DNA from: Pseudaquabacterium terrae
GTDB taxonomy: Bacteria; Pseudomonadota; Gammaproteobacteria; Burkholderiales; Burkholderiaceae_C
Assembly: GCF_013266755.1 (NCBI RefSeq)
Contig: NZ_JABRWJ010000001.1
Location: forward strand, 248,001-312,000
Length of the DNA stretch: 64,000 nt
Reading direction: 5' to 3'
Shown in pieces: positions 16,455 to 22,729 of this stretch. Both the position numbers and the translations under genes were made by a program. The notes beneath the pieces were generated by a model. It did no database searches, was not told the origin of the DNA, and worked only from the letters and a program-made list of their open reading frames with translations. Position 1 is the stretch's first letter. Each line of letters starts with the position of its first letter.

Positions 16455-17048
16455 ATGCAAGCGTCCCTGTTCGCCGACGAAGAGCTCGTGCTGCCCGAGG
16501 GCATGCGTTTCACCGCCGGCTTCCTGTCCGCTGCCGACGAGGCGCGCTGGCTCGACGTGATCCGCGCGATCGAGCTGCACGTCGTGCGCTACAAGCAGTA
16601 CGTGGCGCGGCGCCGCTCGGCGGCCTTCGGCGGCCGCTTCGATTACGACACCAACACCTTGCGGGAGGCGCCGCCGATTCCACCGGAACTGCAGCCGCTG
16701 CGCGAGCAGGTGGCCGCCTGGCTGGGCATCGAGCCCGAGCGCTTCACGCAATTGCTGGTGGCCGAATACCGGCCCGGCACGCCGCTCGGCTGGCACCGCG
16801 ATGCGCCGGATTTCGAGTCGATCGTCGGCGTGTCGCTGGCCGGCAGTGCATTGATGCGACTGCGGCCGTACCCGCCGCCGGCGGGGCCATCGAAGGCGGT
16901 GCGCCACCTCGAGCTGCCACCGCGCTCGGCCTACGTGCTCGAAGGCCCGGCGCGCTGGACCTGGCAGCACAGCATCGCCGAGACGCGCGAGCTGCGCTAT
17001 TCGATCTCGATGCGCACCGCGCGCGGCGCGGCGCCGCTGCTGCGCTGA
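16455..17048 (+). CDS. AlkB-like 2-oxoglutarate/Fe(II) dioxygenase
   Basis: 197 aa. Double-stranded beta-helix with the iron ligands in WHRDAPDF (H and D) and WQHSI (H), and the arginine-rich end RYSISMRTARG that binds 2-oxoglutarate and substrate. FGGRFDYDTNTLREAPPIPP upstream is typical of the AlkB branch close to ALKBH8/YfcF-like alpha-ketoglutarate-dependent proteins rather than E. coli AlkB itself. Likely repairs alkylated bases or modifies nucleic acid. The ATG at 16455 gives the usual MQASLFADE-type start. Confidence 0.83.
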   Translation: MQASLFADEELVLPEGMRFTAGFLSAADEARWLDVIRAIELHVVRYKQYVARRRSAAFGGRFDYDTNTLREAPPIPPELQPLREQVAAWLGIEPERFTQLLVAEYRPGTPLGWHRDAPDFESIVGVSLAGSALMRLRPYPPPAGPSKAVRHLELPPRSAYVLEGPARWTWQHSIAETRELRYSISMRTARGAAPLLR

Positions 17049-17049
17049 A

Positions 17050-17069
17050 AGGCCGGGCGACCCCGGCCT
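17050..17069. terminator. Stem-loop between convergent genes
   Basis: AGGCCGGG-CGAC-CCCGGCCT forms a perfect 8-bp stem two bases after the AlkB-like stop codon and 13 bases before the stop of the facing small gene. It could serve both directions. There is no U-tract. Confidence 0.5.
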
Positions 17070-17082
17070 CGAACGGCGCGCT

Positions 17083-17259
17083 TCAGGCGGCCGGCGGATC
17101 CTTCGAGCGCGTGCGCGACACGCCGGTCATCACGCCGATGCCGATCAGGATCACACAGGCGATGCCGATGTACAGCGCCGGCACGCCGGCAGTGGACAAG
17201 CCCCAGGCGATGCCGCCGAGCAGCACCAGAAAGCCGATGAGGTAGAGCGAGAAGGACAT
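17083..17259 (-). CDS. 58-aa two-helix membrane protein
   Basis: Two adjacent hydrophobic helices (FSLYLIGFLVLLGGIAWGL and LYIGIACVILIGIGVMTGV) and a short basic/proline tail, a layout seen in many small conserved inner-membrane proteins of Burkholderiales. ATG at 17259. It is monocistronic, convergent with the AlkB-like gene, and precedes a 166-bp gap in which I see nothing coding. Function unknown. Confidence 0.65.
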   Translation of the reverse strand: MSFSLYLIGFLVLLGGIAWGLSTAGVPALYIGIACVILIGIGVMTGVSRTRSKDPPAA

Positions 17260-17425
17260 GGCAGGCTCCCAACGAGTGGTGTCGGTCCACTCTAGGGACG
17301 CCGGCCAGCGCCCCGCATCGGCGGCGGCCGCCACCGCGGGTCGGACTGCGCCTACCTGCCCGTCACGTCCGGGCCCAGGCGGAACACCTCGACGGCTGCG
17401 TTGGAGAAGCGGCTTCAGCGCGCCG

Positions 17426-19936
17426 TCAGCGCGTCGCGGTGGCCCAGTGCGGCGGCCATTCGCAGAACACCGAGCGATCGGTGCGGCCCGATTGCTGCAG
17501 GCGCTGCAGCATCGCCTCGACCGAGGGCCGCAGCCGTTCGCCGTGGCGCACCGTCGCGTTGAGCGCCGAGCGGCACAGCCGCTCGGTGTTCGGCGCCACC
17601 GCCAGCGCGACGAACCAGGCCTGGCGCGCGTCACGCTCGCGGCCCGACAGCGCACTGGCGACCGCCAGCGTGGTCCAGTCGTCGATGCGGCCGTACGGGT
17701 GGCGCGGCTGCGGCGTCGTCAGCGCATGCAGCGCGAGCTGGCGCGCCAGCTCGGGCTGCGCGGGCGGCGTGCGCAGGCGCAGCGCGGCGAGGTCGCCGGC
17801 GATCTCGGCGTCGAGCGGATTGGCGGCGAAGGCGCGGCTCATCAGCTCGAGCACCGCTTGCGGATCGCCGCGGCGGCGGAACGCCGCATCGGCGGCCTCG
17901 TTCAATTCGCGCGCCTGCTGCACCGAGACCACCGTCAGCGCTTCGGCCGGGGCGAGGCGGATCGCGCTCGCGGCATGGCGGATGCCGTCGTCGTCCTGCG
18001 GGCCCTCGGCGCGGCCGGCGGCGAACAGCACGCGCAGCACCAGGCGCTCGGCGCGTTCGGCGATGCGCGGCAGCTCGCGGCTGAGCAGCGCCTGCGCGCG
18101 GGCCTGCAGGTCGACCGCCGCCGGGGTGGGCGGCGCGGCCAGCGGCGCGGGCAGCGGTGCCGGTGCGGGGGCCGGGGCAGGCGCCGGTGCGGGGACCGGT
18201 GCCGGGTTGGCAACGGGCGCTGGCGCGGCGACTGCCACCGCCACCGGCGCGGGGATCGGTGGTGGCAAGGTCGGCGGCGGACGCGTCGACGCCGGCGCGG
18301 GCCGTGCTTCGAGCCACGGCACGGCGCGCCGATCGGGGGCGGTGCGGGCGGCGACGGTCGGCACCACGACGGGCTTCGGTGCCGCCGCGACCGGCGTTCT
18401 CACCCGCGTCGATGCGACGTTAGGAGCGCGCGGTGCCGGCCGGCGCGCCGCGCTGCGCGGCGATTCACGCGCCGGCGTGGCCTGAGCCACCGCAGGCGCC
18501 GGGGCGGGCGTTGCGGCGGTCGCGCGGGCCGGCGCCGAGGCCACCTCGGCCGGCGCCGACGCCGCCGCCTCGGCGACGACGGGCGCTGCCGGCGCGGCGA
18601 CGTCCGCCGCATCCGCCACTGCGACGGCGGCCGACGCCGCCGCCATGGGGGGCGTCGCGACGGGCGCCGCAACCGGGGTCGGTGCCGCGGCCGGCGCCGC
18701 AGACGCCGGCGTTGCCGCGGCGAGCACCGGCGCACTCGCCACCGACTGCGGCAGCGCGACGTTCGCCGGCGCGGCCGGCGGCGCCAGTGCCCACCACGCC
18801 TCGCCGGCCAGCGGCACGCCGACGGCGACGGCCGCAGCGCCGATGCCGGCGCGCCACCACCAGCGCCGCGACGGCGCGTCGGCCGGCGGCGCCATCACTG
18901 CGGCGGCGGTCGACGCGCTGATCGGCGCCGCGCCAAGCGGCAGGGCGATGCGGGTGATCGGCGTTGGCGAATCGTCGCGGACCGTCGCCGTGTCGCTGGC
19001 CAGCACCCAGCCGCGCCGCAGCGAAATGGCCAGCGGCGCTTCCTCGAGCACCCGCGACGCCACAGCCACGAGCTCGAGGTGCGGCCGCCGCGGCGTCGCG
19101 TCCGCGGCATGGATCTCGTGCAGCCGGCGCAGGAAGGCGCGCGCCTGCGCCAGCCGCTGCACGTTCCAGTCGGCGTCCAGCGGCGCGAGCTGGCCGGGCA
19201 GATAACGTTCCAGCAGCGCGGCCAGGCTGTAGAGGTCGCAGCGCCAGTCGAGCCGCCGCGTCGGACCCAGCTCGCCACGGCGCGCGGCGTCCAGCGCCGC
19301 CAGCAGCCGCGGCGACTGGTAGTCGTAGTCGGGCTGCCGCGCCAGCGGCAGCGCGGTCGCCAGCGGGTCGCCGCAGACCAGCGAGAACGCGAAGTCGATC
19401 AGCGCCAGCTGCTCGAAGCGCGGTTTCAGCATCTGGCCGGGGCGCAGTGGATCGAAGTCCACCGGCGCGACCGGAATGCACACGTTGTCGGGCTTCAGGT
19501 CCAGGTGCACCAGCCGCAGCTCGTGCACCGTGTCGAGCGCTGCCAGCAGCTGGCGCGCCAGCGCCCACCAGTGTGCGCAGTCGGCAAAGACATGCGGCAG
19601 CACCCCGTCCTCGCGCTGCACCGGCAGCAGCGTCGCCCAGTGGTCGACGGTGACGCCGGCATCGAAGGTCTGCACGATCGCCGGCTCGCCCGGCGCGCCG
19701 CGGTCGAAGCGCACCACCTCGGCGACGCAGCCGATGCCGTGGCCGACCAGCCGCGCCAGGATGCGCCACTCGCGCTCGGTCCAGATCCGGAAGTCACCGG
19801 CATCGGTGGCCAGGAATCGCTTGGTGTAGCGGCGGCGCTCGCCCGGCCGGGCTTCCTCGCGGAAGACCTCGACATGGCGGCCGGTGACCATGCGCAGGCG
19901 GCTGCGGCCGAACACGCGGTCGAGATCAGAGCTCAC
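17426..19936 (-). CDS. Transmembrane Hanks-type Ser/Thr protein kinase
   Basis: 836 aa. Kinase domain at about 15-300: candidate ATP-contacting Lys39 (RRYTKRFL), Glu54 or Glu56 in the C-helix, catalytic loop HLDLKPDN (144-151, Asp146) and metal-binding Asp181 in LIDFAFS. The glycine loop is degenerate and DFG reads DFA. A single membrane helix at about 359-383 is followed by a proline/alanine-rich stretch to about 620 and a helical, TPR-like C-terminal domain that should lie in the periplasm. GTG start at 19936 with AGGGGG just upstream. Last gene of the SEDS-PBP-FHA-PP2C operon; it presumably phosphorylates cell-wall or FHA partners. Confidence 0.85.
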   Translation of the reverse strand: MSSDLDRVFGRSRLRMVTGRHVEVFREEARPGERRRYTKRFLATDAGDFRIWTEREWRILARLVGHGIGCVAEVVRFDRGAPGEPAIVQTFDAGVTVDHWATLLPVQREDGVLPHVFADCAHWWALARQLLAALDTVHELRLVHLDLKPDNVCIPVAPVDFDPLRPGQMLKPRFEQLALIDFAFSLVCGDPLATALPLARQPDYDYQSPRLLAALDAARRGELGPTRRLDWRCDLYSLAALLERYLPGQLAPLDADWNVQRLAQARAFLRRLHEIHAADATPRRPHLELVAVASRVLEEAPLAISLRRGWVLASDTATVRDDSPTPITRIALPLGAAPISASTAAAVMAPPADAPSRRWWWRAGIGAAAVAVGVPLAGEAWWALAPPAAPANVALPQSVASAPVLAAATPASAAPAAAPTPVAAPVATPPMAAASAAVAVADAADVAAPAAPVVAEAAASAPAEVASAPARATAATPAPAPAVAQATPARESPRSAARRPAPRAPNVASTRVRTPVAAAPKPVVVPTVAARTAPDRRAVPWLEARPAPASTRPPPTLPPPIPAPVAVAVAAPAPVANPAPVPAPAPAPAPAPAPLPAPLAAPPTPAAVDLQARAQALLSRELPRIAERAERLVLRVLFAAGRAEGPQDDDGIRHAASAIRLAPAEALTVVSVQQARELNEAADAAFRRRGDPQAVLELMSRAFAANPLDAEIAGDLAALRLRTPPAQPELARQLALHALTTPQPRHPYGRIDDWTTLAVASALSGRERDARQAWFVALAVAPNTERLCRSALNATVRHGERLRPSVEAMLQRLQQSGRTDRSVFCEWPPHWATATR

Positions 19937-19943
19937 GATGCCC

Positions 19944-19985
19944 CCTTTGGCGCGCTGCGCCTTCCCCGCGCGGGGGAGAAATCCG
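19944..19985. repeat. Palindromic element directly upstream of the kinase start
   Basis: Two adjacent hairpins: GGCGC-GCT-GCGCC (19949-19961) and the palindrome CCCCGCGCGGGG (19964-19975). They occupy much of the 73-bp gap between the phosphatase stop and the kinase GTG and abut the ribosome-binding site. They could lower or tune kinase translation relative to the upstream genes. Confidence 0.5.
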
Positions 19986-20009
19986 CTTGCCGGCGGCCGA
20001 GCGGCGGCT

Positions 20010-20849
20010 TCACTTCTTCGCTCCTCGCCGCGACCACGGCAGCGCAAAGCCGCCATGGCGCAGCAGCAGCACGGTCGCGTCGTCGGCGCTGCCGTTGCTG
20101 CGCGCCAGCGCGACCAGCGCGTCGCAGCGCTGCGCCAGGCTGCCGCCCGCCGTGCCGAGCACGCGGCCGAGCGCGAGCGCTTCGACGTGCTTGTGCACGC
20201 CGTCGCTGCACAACATCAGCAGCTCGCCTTGCGCGAGCTCGCAGGGCACGACGTTGGCGCCCAGCGTCGCGCCATTGCCGACCATGCGCGCCGGATCGTC
20301 GGGCGAGCTGCCGGGCGGTGGCGTCTCGTTGAGGTGGCGGAAGCTGTCGTCCTGCGTCAGCAGGCTCGCGCTGCCGCCGCCGGCGCCGATGCGGTAGGCG
20401 CGGCAATCGCCGACCCACCCGACCAGCCAGCGCGAGGCCAGCAGGTTCGCCGGTGCCGCGAGCACCAGCGTCGCGGCGCCCGGCGCGTCGGCGCGGCGCT
20501 CGATGTAGCGCTTGATCGCGCGGTCGGCGTCCAGCACCGCCTGGCGGATGCGCTGCGCATCGATGCGCTGCACATCGAGGCTTCGATGCAGCCGCGCCAC
20601 CAGCTGCCGGCTCGCGGTGCGCGCGAGCGCCCCGCCGCCGACGCCGTCGGCAACGACGAAGAGCCGGCCGGCGCGCTCGGGCGTGCTGTGCGCGTCTTCG
20701 TTGAGCGCATGCGCGCTGCCGCAGGTGCTGGCAGCGGCAAATTCGATGCGTGCCCAGGCCGCGCTGTGGGCCAGCGCTTCGTCGCTGCCGGCGACGGCAT
20801 CGGGCCGCAGCGGCGGCGGCTCCAGCGGCGTGATCGGTGTGCAGGGCAT
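20010..20849 (-). CDS. PP2C-family Ser/Thr protein phosphatase
   Basis: 279-aa soluble phosphatase with the PPM metal motifs in order: NED (50-52), VADGVGGG (66-73), GDCRAY (147-152), SDG (215-217) and DDAT (256-259). It should reverse phosphorylation by the kinase encoded next. It lies 15 bp downstream of the FHA gene. Unlike mycobacterial PstP it has no membrane helix. Assignment is firm; the physical substrate is inferred from gene order. Confidence 0.9.
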   Translation of the reverse strand: MPCTPITPLEPPPLRPDAVAGSDEALAHSAAWARIEFAAASTCGSAHALNEDAHSTPERAGRLFVVADGVGGGALARTASRQLVARLHRSLDVQRIDAQRIRQAVLDADRAIKRYIERRADAPGAATLVLAAPANLLASRWLVGWVGDCRAYRIGAGGGSASLLTQDDSFRHLNETPPPGSSPDDPARMVGNGATLGANVVPCELAQGELLMLCSDGVHKHVEALALGRVLGTAGGSLAQRCDALVALARSNGSADDATVLLLRHGGFALPWSRRGAKK

Positions 20850-20864
20850 GGTCGGCTTTCGGTG

Positions 20865-22403
20865 TCAGTCGCGCGCGCTGCGCCGCAGCTGCAGCACACA
20901 GCCCACGTCGGCCGGCGCGACGGCGCCGAGCACCAGCGTCTCGCCGATGCGCCAGCGCACGCGCGTGCCGGCGTCGTGGCGCACGCCGTCGAGCAGCACG
21001 CCGTTGTCGCCGTGCACCTGCAGCAGCACGCCGTCGTCCTGCGCGTCGAGCGCGATCACGTCGAGGTGGTGGCCGGAAACGCCGTCGTGCCGACGGTCGA
21101 CCACCAGCGACTGGTTGCGCGAGCGGCCGACGCTCACCGGCAGTGCCTCGGCGCGCAGCGCCAGCACGACCGTCGCGCCCGAGGGCGTGGTCATCGCGAT
21201 GCTGAACGCCGCGGCCGGTGGCGCGACGCCGTGGATCGCCGTCAGCGGCGTGCGCGGCACGCGCTGCGGCATTCTTTGCGGCACCTCGGCGATCGGCGTG
21301 ATCGGCGGCGCTGCGGCGGCGGCGCGCAGCGCCAGGCGCGGATAGTCGGCGGCCGGCCCGTCACCGCGCGCCGACAGCACCAGCCGCGCGCCGTCGGCCA
21401 GGCGCAGCGGCGGCGCGCCGTCGCCGGTCGCCGGGGCGTCGCGCCGGCCCTCGATGCGCACGCCGTTGGTCGAGCCGGCATCGCCGACCCACCAGCTGCC
21501 GTCGTCGATCCACAGCTCGGCATGGCGGCGGCTGGTGTAGGTGCCGCGCAGCACGATGTCGCAGCCCTCGCCCTTGCCGATCACGTAGCGGCGCCCGGGC
21601 ACGACGGTGGGCAGCACGACGCGGCGCCGGCCGTCGGCATCCTCGACGTCGAACTCGCAGCGCTGGCCGGCCAGCGGCGTCAGCGGCGCCGACGACACCA
21701 CGGCGGGGCGCTGCACCGGCGCCGCGGTCGCGGCCGGCGCCGTGTCGACCTCGCTCCAGCGGCCGATCAGCTCGACCTCGTAGGCCGGCGCCAGCCCCGG
21801 CGGCCGCGGATCGGCCAGCGTCGCGAGCAGGTCGGCGTAGTCCTCGGCGGCGCCGGGCGCGCCGGCGGCCTCGGCCGCGCCACCGCGCGCATCGGCCAGC
21901 CCGGCGAACTGCGACAGGTCGATCGCTGCCGCGTTCGGCAGCCCGGCGATCACTTCACGCGCCAGATAACGCTTGACCTGCTCGGGCTTGAACTCGCGCA
22001 TGAACTGCTGCAGCCGCTCGCGCGCCGCGTCGTCGTCGCCGCTGCAGTGCACCGCGATCGAGGTCAGCACGAAGCGGTCGCGGTCGGCGATCGCCAGGTG
22101 CAGCCGCAGCTGGCTGACGATGAAGTGCTCGAGCTCGGCGCGCACCGCGCCGATCAGCGGCGCATAGGCGCCCAGGTGCGCGGCCGCCGCCAGCGTCGGC
22201 TCGATCGCGCGGCGCTCGGCGGCCGGGCCGGGCGCGGCATGGCCCGGCGACTCGCTTTCGCCGAACGCCGCGAGCGAGGGCTCGAACGCGGTGTCGCGCG
22301 GCGGCAGGTCGACGCGCGACAGCAGTCCCTTCAGCCGCTGCGCCCGGCGCACGCGGTGGATAACCCATGATTTGAGCGACATCGCGGTCTTCCTCGAGTT
22401 CAT
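20865..22403 (-). CDS. Protein with two FHA phosphothreonine-binding domains
   Basis: 512 aa, soluble. Residues 1-165 are helical and of no family I know (MSLKSWVIHRVRRAQRLKGL, and LRLHLAIADRDRFVLTSIAV). FHA1 is at about 270-345 with GKGEGCDI, SRRH and STNG; FHA2 at about 420-495 with GRSRNQ, SGHH and DNGVLLDG. It would read phosphothreonines made by the kinase and assemble the complex. The two-FHA form with an N-terminal adaptor recalls FhaA, but homology of the N-terminal part is not evident. ATG at 22403 overlaps the upstream stop (ATGA); a second ATG lies at 22382. Confidence 0.87.
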   Translation of the reverse strand: MNSRKTAMSLKSWVIHRVRRAQRLKGLLSRVDLPPRDTAFEPSLAAFGESESPGHAAPGPAAERRAIEPTLAAAAHLGAYAPLIGAVRAELEHFIVSQLRLHLAIADRDRFVLTSIAVHCSGDDDAARERLQQFMREFKPEQVKRYLAREVIAGLPNAAAIDLSQFAGLADARGGAAEAAGAPGAAEDYADLLATLADPRPPGLAPAYEVELIGRWSEVDTAPAATAAPVQRPAVVSSAPLTPLAGQRCEFDVEDADGRRRVVLPTVVPGRRYVIGKGEGCDIVLRGTYTSRRHAELWIDDGSWWVGDAGSTNGVRIEGRRDAPATGDGAPPLRLADGARLVLSARGDGPAADYPRLALRAAAAAPPITPIAEVPQRMPQRVPRTPLTAIHGVAPPAAAFSIAMTTPSGATVVLALRAEALPVSVGRSRNQSLVVDRRHDGVSGHHLDVIALDAQDDGVLLQVHGDNGVLLDGVRHDAGTRVRWRIGETLVLGAVAPADVGCVLQLRRSARD

Positions 22404-22729
22404 TTGCGGTAGGCGATCACCAGCGTGGCGAGCGGTCCGGCGGCGCGCAGCCGGCGCAGCCGCGGCGCGCTGGGCAGGCCGTAGCCGGCCAGGCGGGCGA
22501 CGAAGCGGCCCCAGGCCGGCTGCAGCGCATCGCCGGCGTCGACGCGGCGCTTCAGCGCCGGCAGCGACAGGTCGATCTGCAGCGCGATGCGCGAGACATC
22601 GCCGATGCCGACGATCGCGCGCCGCAGCGTGTCCTCGAGGTCGGCCAGGCAGCGCTCGAACGGGCCGTCGAAGGTCCAGACCAGCGGCATCGGCAGCGCC
22701 GCGGCGGGCTTCATCGGGGCGCTCTTCAT
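22400..22729 (-). CDS. Unknown 109-aa protein in the kinase/cell-wall operon
   Basis: Start and stop both overlap neighbours by four bases (ATGA on each side), so it is almost certainly translated with them. The sequence has FDGPFERCLADLEDTLRRAI, then DVSRIALQIDLSLPALKRRV, and ends GPLATLVIAYRK. There is no signal peptide or membrane helix, and I recognise no domain. Its place between the transpeptidase and the FHA protein suggests an adaptor, but that is inference only. Confidence 0.8.
   Translation of the reverse strand: MKSAPMKPAAALPMPLVWTFDGPFERCLADLEDTLRRAIVGIGDVSRIALQIDLSLPALKRRVDAGDALQPAWGRFVARLAGYGLPSAPRLRRLRAAGPLATLVIAYRK

Noticed and set aside
18100-18760. Repetitive GC-rich tract that looks like a tandem repeat or CRISPR-like array
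   Set aside because: It is the proline/alanine-rich linker of the kinase; repeats follow codons (Ala-Pro) and have no constant spacer or palindromic unit.
17258-20332. A 1024-codon plus-strand open frame opposite the kinase gene
   Set aside because: Low-complexity arginine-rich translation; the minus strand encodes a kinase with catalytic motifs. The same holds for 19884-22370, 22291-24954 and 27136-28725.
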